From Bacteroidales bacterium (GTDB taxonomy: Bacteria; Bacteroidota; Bacteroidia; Bacteroidales; F082), in contig JAFTUF010000047.1 of NCBI GenBank assembly GCA_017466405.1, positions 1 to 63,250 on the forward strand: 63,250 bases of DNA. The letters run 5' to 3'. The translations under genes and the position numbers were made by a program. Positions within the stretch are counted from its first letter, which is position 1; every line of letters starts with the position of its first letter. Below the pieces are notes generated by a model. The model was not told the DNA's origin, made no database searches, and saw nothing but the letters and a program-made list of their open reading frames with translations. Shown here piece after piece: positions 1 through 8,025 of the stretch.

Positions 1-2
1 CA

Positions 3-128
3 AAAACAATCACGACTTTGCAGATAAAACTTCCTCTTAACAACGAAGTCATCTCCAAAGTCATGATTATGAAACGTCACAAGGCAATCGAAAGATTGTT
101 CGATGAAAAATTTTGGGGTACGCAATGA
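3..128 (+). CDS. C-terminal end of an unidentified protein, cut by the window start
   Basis: An open frame enters from the left edge and runs 41 codons to TGA at 126-128. The peptide is basic and helix-like, ending in FDEKFWGTQ. No family is recognised. The reading frame is supported only by being open and having ordinary composition; a repeat-rich spacer begins right after the stop. It could be the tail of a real plus-strand gene or chance. Confidence 0.4.
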   Translation, partial: KTITTLQIKLPLNNEVISKVMIMKRHKAIERLFDEKFWGTQ

Positions 129-139
129 CGAAGTCAGGA

Positions 140-156
140 GACAACAGACAACAGAC
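140..156. repeat. Copy of the GACAACAGACAAC simple repeat family
   Basis: Short degenerate repeat built on GACAACAGACAAC. Related copies lie at 5042-5072, 10530-10560, 13236-13266 and, inside a gene, at 53837-53867. Confidence 0.7.
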
Positions 157-180
157 TTTGGGTATGCTTTTTTGAAGTCA

Positions 181-245
181 CCGAGTCGCTGAGACTCCGA
201 GTTGCTGAGTCTATAAGTCAGGTTCAGGGTTCAGAGTTCGGAGTC
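181..245. repeat. CCGAG/TGCTGAG/CTATAAGTC repeat, copy 1
   Basis: First of three copies (others at 1275-1354 and 5263-5339) of a degenerate element. Each consists of several CACCGAGA or TTGCTGAG units, then the invariant CTATAAGTC, then GGTTCAGGGTTCAG-like units. This copy overlaps the 3' end of the RhuM-family gene: the TAG stop lies inside CTATAAGTC, and the last ten or so residues are encoded by the repeat. Confidence 0.8.
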
Positions 246-1131
246 CTTTCAGCAAGACATCTACTGGTAAATTCAACTTTGAAAAGGCAAATAGTTTTTT
301 ACCTAAATCCTTAAGCGATGCTCCTATATGAAAAACATCTTCATTATCAATTATAACAAATCTATCGTGTATATCTTTGACTGTTTGTATTTCAATTGCT
401 GAATATTGTTTATTATGTCGTTCTAAATCTAACTTTAATTGATTGCTAATTTTATCAGTATATATTGTTGCCATAACACCATCCTTTCTTTTATCAAGCA
501 TAGTCAATACAGATTCGTCAATATAATTATCAATAACAATTATTGATTCATTTGCTATTTTTATCAAATTCGAGACAAACTTGTAGGCTTCAAATATTTC
601 ACCTCCATAAAAAACACCTTGAACTGGCGGCATTGACTTCTGAACAAAATAATTTATCTGTTCACTTATCTCTTTCAATTGAACATCATGATTATATAGT
701 TTATTATCAAATTTATTTTCTATATAATCAATCCTTTGATTTATGGAATATCCTTTAAGCAAATTATTTTTAAGTATGTTATTTGCCCATTGTCGGAAAT
801 GAATTCCAATCTTTGTATTGACCCTAAATCCAACAGAAATTATAACATCAAGATTATAATATGTAATATTTCTGAGCACTTCCCTATTCCCTTCAATTCG
901 AACTGTTCGGAAATTCCGAATAGTTGAATCCTTGTCCAGTTCATTCTGATGATAAATACTCTTAATATGTTCACTAATATTTGCTTTGCTTGATTGAAAC
1001 AACTGAACAATCTGACTCTGGGAAAGCCATACCATATCCTCATTCAAAACGACTTCAATCTTAACATCATCATTAGCTTGATATATTACAAGTTCGCCTT
1101 GGAAACTTGTATTCTGTTTTGTACTATTCAT
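211..1131 (-). CDS. RhuM-family protein with C-terminal phospholipase-D-like domain
   Basis: 306 residues. The N-terminal ~160 residues match the RhuM family (named from a Salmonella pathogenicity island): a helix-turn-helix-like region with VWLSQSQIVQLFQ and HIKSIY, then STIRNF and YYNLDVIISVGFRVN. Residues ~175-290 form a second domain seen in Bacteroidota ORF6N/RhuM-type proteins: an FYGGEIFEAY entry, then IVIDNYID and HDRFVIID, which resembles a PLD-like fold with an HxRF rather than a full HKD motif. These proteins are commonly found on islands; their biochemical role is uncertain, though DNA binding is plausible for the N-terminus. The start ATG is 23 nt downstream of a good -7 box. The final residues (roughly LRTLNPEPDL) are encoded by an intergenic repeat, so the native C-terminus seems to have been replaced or slightly truncated. 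Confidence 0.8.
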   Translation of the reverse strand: MNSTKQNTSFQGELVIYQANDDVKIEVVLNEDMVWLSQSQIVQLFQSSKANISEHIKSIYHQNELDKDSTIRNFRTVRIEGNREVLRNITYYNLDVIISVGFRVNTKIGIHFRQWANNILKNNLLKGYSINQRIDYIENKFDNKLYNHDVQLKEISEQINYFVQKSMPPVQGVFYGGEIFEAYKFVSNLIKIANESIIVIDNYIDESVLTMLDKRKDGVMATIYTDKISNQLKLDLERHNKQYSAIEIQTVKDIHDRFVIIDNEDVFHIGASLKDLGKKLFAFSKLNLPVDVLLKGLRTLNPEPDL

Positions 1132-1153
1132 AAACTTTATTTGATTCTCACTG

Positions 1154-1184
1154 CAAAGTTATATCTAACAAAATGAAACGACAA
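1154..1184 (-). promoter_or_regulatory. Promoter of the RhuM-family gene
   Basis: On the minus strand, TAACTTTG at 1154-1161 is an exact TAnnTTTG -7 box. A TTG at 1182-1184 lies 23 nt upstream, as expected for the -33 element. The predicted start of transcription is close to 1147, leaving a short leader. Confidence 0.7.
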
Positions 1185-1274
1185 GACCTTTTCACATGTA
1201 TTTTACATTATCTTCTCACTTTTTACGTTTTTCCGGAATTTATTAAGAAATTGTGTTAATGTTTTTTAAAGTCA

Positions 1275-1354
1275 TCGAGACACCGAGACACCGAGTTGCT
1301 GAGTTACTGAGCTGCTGAATCTATAAGTCTGAGTTCAGTGTCAGTGTTCAAAGT
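1275..1354. repeat. CCGAG/TGCTGAG/CTATAAGTC repeat, copy 2
   Basis: Second copy of the element described at 181-245, here wholly intergenic and followed at once by a terminator. The rest of the 1162-1433 spacer is AT-rich, plus a CCTTTAGCCTTTTGTC-like simple repeat at about 1390-1420. Confidence 0.75.
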
Positions 1355-1388
1355 ATAAAAAAAAGAGCTGCCTTTTTACAGCAGCTCT
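1355..1388 (-). terminator. Rho-independent terminator after the PD-(D/E)XK gene
   Basis: Read on the minus strand: an 8-bp perfect stem (AGAGCTGC/GCAGCTCT, 1364-1371 with 1381-1388) with a 9-nt loop, then a run of T residues. It lies ~45 nt after the stop of the PD-(D/E)XK gene and would end that transcript. Confidence 0.85.
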
Positions 1389-1433
1389 CAAACCTTTAGC
1401 CTTTTGTCTTTAGCCCTTTGACCTAAAAGTTCA

Positions 1434-2663
1434 TCACATAGATTTCTTTATTGTCTCTATTGAACGTATGAACTTCTTATGCATAAGAACCTTATTGTAA
1501 TCTTCTTTTGCATGATCAGCCAATGACGCAACAAAATCACAGAAAAGGAAATCTTCTTTATATGGTGACAATTGAACCTTTTCCTTTAAGAATTCATACA
1601 AGTCTTTATATGATATACGAATCCAAGATTCTTTCACGTCAATATCATTGTGATTTGGAGTCAACAAGACAAAAACATATTGTTTGCCATAGAATGGATT
1701 TTTCTCTTTCTCACCACCCTTGCCAACATCTTTTAAAGAAATTGTCTCTTCATATACATCAAGTTGTGTCTTATCTTCTTTTACGCCATTAAGTCCTGAC
1801 AAGACCTTATTTTCAACAACTATCACTGTTTCTCCGCAATCAATGAGAATATCAATGTTATACCATTCACGACGAACTATAGGAGCAAACTTTTCAGGGA
1901 ATGATATTTTACATCCTTTAGATTTACAAAATTCCTTTAACAACTCTGGATATTCATCAATATAATATTTGATTGCATTGGAATAAGATAGTTCTCTAGT
2001 TTGAATGCCATAGATATCAACAGCAGTAACAACATTGGCATTGCTTGTAACCTTATTGTTATTTGGGTCTCTTAATATCCATTGGGCATCTTGGCTATTA
2101 GTACATAATTGAGGAATTATTTTCAACAATGCATTATAATCATCGCTACCTTCAAGGATATATTCACGTAACTGTTGAGATGGTTTCTTTTTTATTGTCA
2201 CATCAGGATTTACAATATTGCACTTTGCTCCATGCTTGATATAAACAGGAGCTTTAGGTATAAATATTTTTTCAGCTTTGAATGTAACGCAATTATCCTG
2301 TTGCATTTTATTACCAGAGAAAATATCATAAACAGATAAGCCACCATACATAGGACATGCCGACGAATTCTTAAAGACGTCATCTTCATTTATCTTCTCA
2401 AGACCAGTTGCTATGCTGATTATCTCCAAAGTGTCTTTTAGATTTGCAGGACGACGCACCTGTATTACGTATGAGTTTGCTATATCAATATAAACATTAT
2501 CATATTTGCCACTGAACTTTCCATCTCTGCAAAGATAGATGTAATTATCACCATTATCATCGGCAAACAAGTTGATTATCTCATGACCGATATTATCGTT
2601 AAGATAATCTCCAGTAAACATATGGTTTAATATTATAGCTTTTTTCTTTAGCATATTTTTCAT
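1434..2663 (-). CDS. PD-(D/E)XK nuclease-superfamily protein, unknown role
   Basis: 409 residues, cytoplasmic (no signal peptide). The nuclease core is around residues 265-310: an acidic residue in NIDILIDCGE, then the E-x-K pair in VIVVENKV, then a downstream TQLDVYEE helix. This is the D...ExK...QxxxY order of the PDDEXK_4-type family. The N-terminal ~170 residues are not recognised; they include a motif CPMYGGLSVYDIFSG. The gene starts 26 bp after the FISUMP lipoprotein gene on the same strand and is followed by a strong terminator, so the two may share a transcript. Proteins of this type are often found in defence or mobile islands, but nothing here fixes a function. Confidence 0.7.
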   Translation of the reverse strand: MKNMLKKKAIILNHMFTGDYLNDNIGHEIINLFADDNGDNYIYLCRDGKFSGKYDNVYIDIANSYVIQVRRPANLKDTLEIISIATGLEKINEDDVFKNSSACPMYGGLSVYDIFSGNKMQQDNCVTFKAEKIFIPKAPVYIKHGAKCNIVNPDVTIKKKPSQQLREYILEGSDDYNALLKIIPQLCTNSQDAQWILRDPNNNKVTSNANVVTAVDIYGIQTRELSYSNAIKYYIDEYPELLKEFCKSKGCKISFPEKFAPIVRREWYNIDILIDCGETVIVVENKVLSGLNGVKEDKTQLDVYEETISLKDVGKGGEKEKNPFYGKQYVFVLLTPNHNDIDVKESWIRISYKDLYEFLKEKVQLSPYKEDFLFCDFVASLADHAKEDYNKVLMHKKFIRSIETIKKSM

Positions 2664-2689
2664 AATAAATCTTTTAAATTATAATTTAC

Positions 2690-4627
2690 TTAATCTATAA
2701 CTGGACGCACACTTCGACCGCGGTTACGGCAGTCGTAGCCCATGGAGTGATCGACACTAGAGGAGTAGAGGCCGTACGCGTCGTCGTCGTACTCGCTAGG
2801 CGTAGAACTCCAATAGGGACCGAAGCTTCCAGCGCTGAGGAGCAATGACCCGTCGCGACAACCCGCAGCAGGAAGGAAGATGCTGTTACCATTAGGGCCT
2901 TCTACATTATAGCCCTTAACGCCGTTCTGGGTTGTCCATGTCCATGTGCAGTTTGTAAGTAATTCGTTCAACTCATCGTATGTCGGCATTCTCCATGTAC
3001 CGCCCCAATTGGCTGTGGCTGCATCATATTGTGGGTTACCAGAGATATCATTCAAAGATTTACCATAAGTAAGGCTATTTGCTTGTGTATATTCAGATTT
3101 TGTCTCTGTCTCGCCCCATGCAAAATAATCACCATATTCTTCTGGAGAATTCGCCCCAACATTACATGTTGCCCATTTAACACTTAATCCTAAGTCAACA
3201 TATTCATGTCCGTTGTAGTTTGGGGTTTCAGGTTCTTCTGGTTGCTCTTCTGGTCCTGTAAAATTGCCGCCTGATACCGGGCGAATTGTAATACCATCAT
3301 AACGCATACTAAGTCCTATGGCATAATGAACATTGTAATGGCATATTAATTTTTCAGAAGCATTACTATTACCATCGCAAGGAGTAGAAATCCAACTATA
3401 AGTACTGTAGCCACAGTTGCTAAATGATTCTCCCCAACATTCACCCGAAGCAGGAAGGAATATACTGTTACCGTTTGGTCCTGTTACATTTTGGCCATAA
3501 ACTCCGTTCTCTACAGTCCATTCAAATGTACACTTTTCTAGCAACTCTTGCATTTCTGCTTTAGTCGGCATTCTCCAGCCTTCTCCCCAGTTAGCTGTTG
3601 CTGCATCATATTGTGGGTTACCAGAGATATCATTCAAAGATTTACCATAAGTAAGGCTATTTGCTTGTGTATATTCAGATTTTGTCTCTGTCTCTCCCCA
3701 TGCGAAATAATCTCCATATTCTTCTGGAGAATTTGCGCCAACATTACATGTCGCCCACAACAAACCGCTTGGCAAACCTAAGTCAACGTATTCATGGCCA
3801 TTAATTGTATTGGTTTCTTCTTCATAGTCTTCCCATGTAAGTGTATATATGCTGCCTGCTTTTATCCCATTCAAGAATGTAACCTTCTTGCTCAAGTTGC
3901 TTTTCAATTCAACATTAGTTTCTTCATTTGGGAATAAAACAACGTATGATTCATTTGTAGGATTTGTTACATTTATACTTTCTTCGCCTGTAATGGCAAT
4001 ATCATATTTATCTCCGTCATATTCTAAACTATATTCTGTACCAATGATAGCATTGCCTCTTAATATACTTGTGCTTGCGCTTTCCTCGCCCAATTTTATT
4101 ATTGCAATCTGGTTCTTGAAGGTACCAATAGATAAAACAATACCACCGTTATTACCTTCACTTGCCGTTACTGTTGCCTTAGCTATATGATGATAACCTA
4201 AGTCTGATAAATTACCACTTTGAGTTGCAATACTACCTGTAATACTGCCGTCAACTAACTTTGAATATTGTGAACGTCCTAAATACCATACGTCGTAGGA
4301 AGTTTCTCCAGTTATATCCAACGAACCAGCAGTTACATTACCACTGAAAGTTAAAGTGCTTCCACCAGCAGCAGTTTCGGATATTAACTCTACTAACTCT
4401 TGAATTGCAGGTATAGCAAGATAAATTCTTTCTGTTTCTGCGCTCCAGTTCACAGTGCCGTTTTCTAAAATATTTGTGAAGTCGGTCTTGCCGTCATTGT
4501 TGAGAGGAATGGTACAGCTTATCCTTACCTTTGCTGTGTTGTCTTCGGTTTCTTCGTTTTGTTTTTTACATTGGCTTAATGTGACAATCATAGCCAATGC
4601 CATCATTATTGCAAGTAGTTTTTTCAT
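2690..4627 (-). CDS. Lipoprotein with two FISUMP (C-type-lectin-like) domains; probable DGR target
   Basis: 645 residues with a lipoprotein signal peptide (hydrophobic core, then LSQC at about residue 20), so predicted to be anchored at the cell surface or periplasm. Residues ~25-270 form an unrecognised beta-rich region resembling fimbrillin-like adhesin domains. Two FISUMP-type domains follow (~275-450 and ~470-645), each opening NGHEYVDLGL, containing WATCNVGA, DYFAWGET, WRMPT and FLPA, and closing IRPV or VRPV. The two copies share a 95-bp identical stretch. The C-terminal ~57 codons differ sharply from the rest: about 60% GC and dominated by NNC codons, as expected of a DGR variable region. 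The start ATG overlaps the TAA of the small upstream gene (TAATG), suggesting translational coupling. No reverse transcriptase or template repeat is in the window. Confidence 0.8.
   Translation of the reverse strand: MKKLLAIMMALAMIVTLSQCKKQNEETEDNTAKVRISCTIPLNNDGKTDFTNILENGTVNWSAETERIYLAIPAIQELVELISETAAGGSTLTFSGNVTAGSLDITGETSYDVWYLGRSQYSKLVDGSITGSIATQSGNLSDLGYHHIAKATVTASEGNNGGIVLSIGTFKNQIAIIKLGEESASTSILRGNAIIGTEYSLEYDGDKYDIAITGEESINVTNPTNESYVVLFPNEETNVELKSNLSKKVTFLNGIKAGSIYTLTWEDYEEETNTINGHEYVDLGLPSGLLWATCNVGANSPEEYGDYFAWGETETKSEYTQANSLTYGKSLNDISGNPQYDAATANWGEGWRMPTKAEMQELLEKCTFEWTVENGVYGQNVTGPNGNSIFLPASGECWGESFSNCGYSTYSWISTPCDGNSNASEKLICHYNVHYAIGLSMRYDGITIRPVSGGNFTGPEEQPEEPETPNYNGHEYVDLGLSVKWATCNVGANSPEEYGDYFAWGETETKSEYTQANSLTYGKSLNDISGNPQYDAATANWGGTWRMPTYDELNELLTNCTWTWTTQNGVKGYNVEGPNGNSIFLPAAGCRDGSLLLSAGSFGPYWSSTPSEYDDDAYGLYSSSVDHSMGYDCRNRGRSVRPVID
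2699..2866 (-). other. Candidate DGR variable region (VR) at the lipoprotein 3' end
   Basis: The 180 bp from 2701 to 2880 contain 108 G+C (60%), against about 45% in the 120 bp just upstream in the gene. Of the last 59 codons, 27 end in C; they include runs such as TAC GAC GAC GAC and TAC GGC CTC TAC. These are the products expected when AAC codons of a template repeat are mutated at adenines during DGR mutagenic homing. Flanking fixed residues (YWSSTP, then RSVRPV) are the conserved frame of FISUMP variable domains. The first FISUMP domain of the same protein shows no such codon pattern. The VR call is an inference from composition and codon pattern. Confidence 0.65.
3018..3112 (-). repeat. 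95-bp identical internal duplication in the lipoprotein gene
   Basis: 3018-3112 is identical to 3600-3694 (offset 582 bp). It encodes the middle part of both FISUMP domains (from the FAWGETE region through the YTQANSLTYGKS segment to the AATA segment). Sequence outside this stretch is clearly more diverged, which suggests a recent duplication or gene conversion. Confidence 0.85.
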
Positions 4628-4884
4628 TATTCGTTCTCCTTTCTTCTTTTGCCGATGAGATAGACGAGACCTGTCGCTGTGAGTGCGAACAATCCGCCTG
4701 ACAATGGTGTTTCGTTGGTGAAGCCTTCTATTCCTGCGCCTTCAGCGACGATATTGTAGGAATTTCCGGTTCTGTTGTCACCCGACTGTTGTGTAAAGAA
4801 GCCGTCGTTCTGAGCTTTCATGTCTGCTGCGAAGAACATGACGAAGCCCATGATTAAAGTCTTTAAAAACAATTTTCTTTTCAT
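4627..4884 (-). CDS. Small exported protein with PxxGGL hydrophobic C-terminal anchor
   Basis: 85 residues, starting at the ATG at 4884. Longer readings begin without support. A signal peptide (MKRKLFLKTL then a hydrophobic stretch ending MKAQ) leads a short polar region. The C-terminus has PLSGGL at residues 60-65, a hydrophobic segment and a KRRKE basic end. This tripartite tail (Pro-Gly motif, transmembrane helix, basic cluster) is the layout of PEP-CTERM-like sorting signals, including the PID-type tails described in Bacteroidota. The same layout occurs at residues 67-94 of the 750-aa T9SS protein at 53628-55880. It overlaps the lipoprotein gene by 1 nt and is probably its operon leader. 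Its function is unknown. Confidence 0.65.
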   Translation of the reverse strand: MKRKLFLKTLIMGFVMFFAADMKAQNDGFFTQQSGDNRTGNSYNIVAEGAGIEGFTNETPLSGGLFALTATGLVYLIGKRRKENE

Positions 4885-5041
4885 TTTTAATTTAAATTTA
4901 TGTTTAATTATTTTAATATTCGGATAATACAATACGACATCGCAAGGCATGAAGACACACCTTGTATTTTTTTTGTTAAATAAGATTTATTGAAATTAAA
5001 TTTTGAATACGACTTTTTCAACGACAATCTCCAAAACCGAA

Positions 5042-5101
5042 GACTGTTGTCCGTTGTCTGTTGTCCGTTGTCAACCGCAGGTTTTAGCCAACGGGGGGGG
5101 G
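5042..5101. repeat. GTTGTCCGTTGTC repeat followed by a G9 tract
   Basis: 5042-5072 is a copy of the CTGTTGTCCGTTGTC repeat family. 5093-5101 is a run of nine G (nine C on the transcribed minus strand). Both lie in the long (~310 nt) leader between the promoter at 5204 and the small PxxGGL gene. A 90-codon minus-strand frame crosses this region but is largely made of repeat sequence and is not called as a gene. Confidence 0.6.
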
Positions 5102-5203
5102 TAATTGCAATGTATGTCAGAGACTTAGCTTTTAAAGCCATCTTTAAAATCTTTTCTTCTATATGTAAATTATGCTTTGACATCAATGCTTAATTTTGTG
5201 GCG

Positions 5204-5211
5204 CAAAGATA
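5204..5211 (-). promoter_or_regulatory. -7 box of the PxxGGL-FISUMP operon
   Basis: TATCTTTG on the minus strand matches TAnnTTTG. No clear -33 TTG is seen at the usual distance. It is the only good box upstream of the small anchored protein and implies a ~310-nt leader. Confidence 0.5.
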
Positions 5212-5262
5212 ATATTTTTTTAACACTAAAATTGCTGGCTTTTGAATTTTGAACTTTTTTAT

Positions 5263-5339
5263 GTCACCGAGTCACCGAGACACCGAGTTGCTGAGTTGCT
5301 GAATCTATAAGTCTGAGTCAGGGTCAGTGTTCAAAGTTA
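5263..5339. repeat. CCGAG/TGCTGAG/CTATAAGTC repeat, copy 3, with flanking simple repeats
   Basis: Third copy of the element at 181-245. The rest of the 5212-5520 spacer holds a CTGTCGCACCTTCAGCGCTG-like segment (5399-5418; a relative lies at about 11429-11450), a run of GCTGATAGCTGATAGC units (5468-5495), and a TTTCAATTTTCAACTTTC simple repeat that runs into the stop codon of the beta-mannosidase gene. Confidence 0.75.
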
Positions 5340-5520
5340 TTAGTTCTGAGTTCAAAAAGTCACGTAGTGACGAAAGAAGGCACGACAGAGATACTTTTCT
5401 GTCGCACCTTCAGCGCTGTGTGCAATTTAAAATTGAAAATTAATTTTAAACTTCAAACTGACTGCTGACCGCTGATAGCTGATAGCTGACAGCTAACTTT
5501 CAATTTTCAGTTTTCAACTT

Positions 5521-8025
5521 TCAATTATTATAATGGTGTACATCAAACTTTATGTTCTTCTTGTTTTTATCTTCCGGTTCGAACACTATAGTTTGTGTTG
5601 TATTTGGAAGCAAGTTAAAGAAATTCTGAGAGAAATCACCTAAAACTGAAGCTGTCACACATACGTCTTTAACGAAAACATCAGAATTGAATGTAAGATG
5701 ATATTTGCCATCATTAAAGACAATCTCTGGATTGAGTTCTGTCTCAATAAGCTGCATATCTTTTGGATATGTGAAGAAATGTAAACGCTCGCTCAAGATA
5801 GTATCGTCTTCCATAAATATGATACGAGCGTAACATTCGGTATTCTTCTTTCCAAACAAACTGATAGCAACATCTTTAGGGAAATAATAGCAGCTGTTTG
5901 CCTTTACGTTCACGCCTTCCGAGAAAGCGAACAATTGTTTTCCGTACATATCTTCAACGATGATACGCACTCTTCCGTCGATGTCGTGTTGTAAATCGTT
6001 GCTAATCCATAATTTGTAATTATCTTCACCTTGATGTTTGAGACCTAATAAGATAGGATTGTAAATCTCATCTAATTTATAATGAAGAGCTTTCTTATTA
6101 CCTAAATAATCTATTGAAGACCATGATATTGAAGTCCATGCGTCGTTGAGCTGCCAGTAGAGAGAGCCCATACTGCGAGGACGAGAACTGCGTTGTGCAG
6201 AAATTGCTATATCCATGCCGTAAGCTTGTGAGAGCTGACTTAAATATACGTAATCTTCAAAGTCTTTTGGCTCGCCGAAGTATTTTACTACGTGATCCAT
6301 AATGAGTTTCTCGCCTCTGTTATGTTTCTGGTGTGCTTGTATAATCTCGTTGCCGAAGTCTGGATTTTTGTCAATCATTCTTAAAGTCTGCATCGAAGGA
6401 TATGACTGATAGCCGAATTCGCTGTTGAAACGACCGACTTTCTCTTTATACATCTCGTAAGGAAGTTCTCCCCACCATACGCCCCAATAGTGGACGTCGC
6501 CTTCTGTGAGACTTGCAGCTCTACCCCATCCGTTCTTAGGAGAACTCGGCCAATAAGGTCTCGATTTATCATAGGTTGAAACAACATCAGCCAACATCTC
6601 TTCAAAGAGTTTGTCGTAGCCGTCTTTCATTTCCTTATATTCTTCATCGCTCCAGTTCATCGACTTCTGCCAGCCCCAGTTGTAATAGCCCTCACTGATT
6701 TCGTTATTGCCGCACCACAATGCGAGTGACGGGTGGTTTTTAAGTCTTATAACCTGTTTCTTAGCCTCTTCTCTCACGTTATTAATGAACTCGTCTGTGT
6801 AAGGATAAGTAGATCCGGCAAACATGAAATCCTGCCAAACTAAGATGCCGAGGCTGTCGCAAATTTCGAAGAAATAGTCGGGAGGATAGATGCCTCCGCC
6901 CCAGATACGAAGCATATTCATATGAGCATCGCCAACACATTGTTCAAGAAGTTTTTGAGTCTTCTCTCTTGACATCCATGATGTTATCATTTCTTCAGGG
7001 ATATAGTTGGCACCCTTCATATATAAAGGTATTCCGTTCACTTTGAAATAGAATGCAGTACCTATGCTATCAGGTTCTTCTATCATCTCAATCTCACGGA
7101 TACCCATTGTGATGTCTCTTTCTTCGAGAATGTTTTCTTCGTCTAACATCTTGAAATTGAATGTGTACATATTTTGTTCACCCAACTCATTAGGCCACCA
7201 CAACTTAGGATTTGAAATTTCAAATGGGAATGAATGATAGTTTTTACCTTCTTCGAGTTCTATGGTCTCATCAAGGATTTTGGAATTTTTCTCAAAAAGT
7301 TGGAGAGTTATTTCATGTTTCACATCAGCATCGACACATACTTCAAATGCCAACTGAGCTTTATTATCTTGAATGTCAGTTGTTATGACAGATGCTGAAG
7401 ACAATGTAGAATGAGTCCAAGCTTTGAGATAAACAGGTTGCCAGATACCCATGTTCATATAACGTGGAGCCCAGTCCCAGCCGTTTTGGTAAGCGGCCTT
7501 ACGCATCACGGCGTATTTCTCAGGGAAGCGGAGCGGATATGTCTCGATAAGGCTATCTCTCACTCTATCAAAAGGATGGAATTTAATCTTGATGTTGTTT
7601 TTTTCTTTGATAAGATTTTTGACGTCGCATGAATAAGTTCTGAACATATTGTCGGAATACAAGATATGTTCGCCGTTGAACCACACGTCAGCGTAAGTGT
7701 CGATACCTTCAAATACAAGTTCGATAACATCTTCTTTGAGGATATAATCTTCAGCATTGAAATCGAGGGTGTAAGTCCATTCGTGCTGAGGAATCCAATG
7801 CAGCTGAGGCTCAATATTACTTTTGTATGGATGAGGTATCAAACCATTCTCATACATATCGGCTTGGATTATGGAAGGAACATCGACTTGCATCTTGATG
7901 TCGAGAGTATCGGTAGTAACAATCCATGAGTTGTCTAAGTTTTGAATAAGAGGGTTCGTACGTTTTTCCGCACACGAAAACAGCAACAACATCGCTGCAA
8001 CCACAACTAAAATACGAGTTTTCAT
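5521..8025 (-). CDS. Exported GH2 beta-mannosidase (lipoprotein)
   Basis: 834 residues. The N-terminus MKTRILVVVAAMLLLFSC is a lipoprotein signal peptide, so the enzyme is probably anchored in an outer compartment. Order: jelly-roll sugar-binding domain (~40-210, with LHWIPQHEWTYTLDF and WDWAPRYMNMGIWQPVYL), Ig-like domain, TIM barrel from ~330 (MLRIWGGGIYPPDYFFEICD), and C-terminal beta domains. The acid/base Glu is in WCGNNEISEG (near residue 443) and the nucleophile Glu in FNSEFGYQS (near 533). These motifs and the WQDFMFA segment are typical of beta-mannosidases rather than beta-galactosidases. The expected reaction is removal of terminal beta-mannose, for example from the N-glycan core or mannooligosaccharides. 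It is codirectional with cutC upstream. Its TGA stop sits in the first bases of an AATTGAAAGTTGAAA repeat. Confidence 0.9.
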   Translation of the reverse strand: MKTRILVVVAAMLLLFSCAEKRTNPLIQNLDNSWIVTTDTLDIKMQVDVPSIIQADMYENGLIPHPYKSNIEPQLHWIPQHEWTYTLDFNAEDYILKEDVIELVFEGIDTYADVWFNGEHILYSDNMFRTYSCDVKNLIKEKNNIKIKFHPFDRVRDSLIETYPLRFPEKYAVMRKAAYQNGWDWAPRYMNMGIWQPVYLKAWTHSTLSSASVITTDIQDNKAQLAFEVCVDADVKHEITLQLFEKNSKILDETIELEEGKNYHSFPFEISNPKLWWPNELGEQNMYTFNFKMLDEENILEERDITMGIREIEMIEEPDSIGTAFYFKVNGIPLYMKGANYIPEEMITSWMSREKTQKLLEQCVGDAHMNMLRIWGGGIYPPDYFFEICDSLGILVWQDFMFAGSTYPYTDEFINNVREEAKKQVIRLKNHPSLALWCGNNEISEGYYNWGWQKSMNWSDEEYKEMKDGYDKLFEEMLADVVSTYDKSRPYWPSSPKNGWGRAASLTEGDVHYWGVWWGELPYEMYKEKVGRFNSEFGYQSYPSMQTLRMIDKNPDFGNEIIQAHQKHNRGEKLIMDHVVKYFGEPKDFEDYVYLSQLSQAYGMDIAISAQRSSRPRSMGSLYWQLNDAWTSISWSSIDYLGNKKALHYKLDEIYNPILLGLKHQGEDNYKLWISNDLQHDIDGRVRIIVEDMYGKQLFAFSEGVNVKANSCYYFPKDVAISLFGKKNTECYARIIFMEDDTILSERLHFFTYPKDMQLIETELNPEIVFNDGKYHLTFNSDVFVKDVCVTASVLGDFSQNFFNLLPNTTQTIVFEPEDKNKKNIKFDVHHYNN

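Noticed and set aside
4908-5186. A ~90-codon minus-strand frame upstream of the PxxGGL gene
   Set aside because: Most of it is translated repeat sequence (including NGQQTTDN) plus a C-run; no family resemblance. Treated as leader.
1-5200. A complete DGR (reverse transcriptase, Avd or template repeat) near the variable lipoprotein
   Set aside because: No reverse transcriptase motif and no second copy of the variable segment was found in the window; only the target is called.
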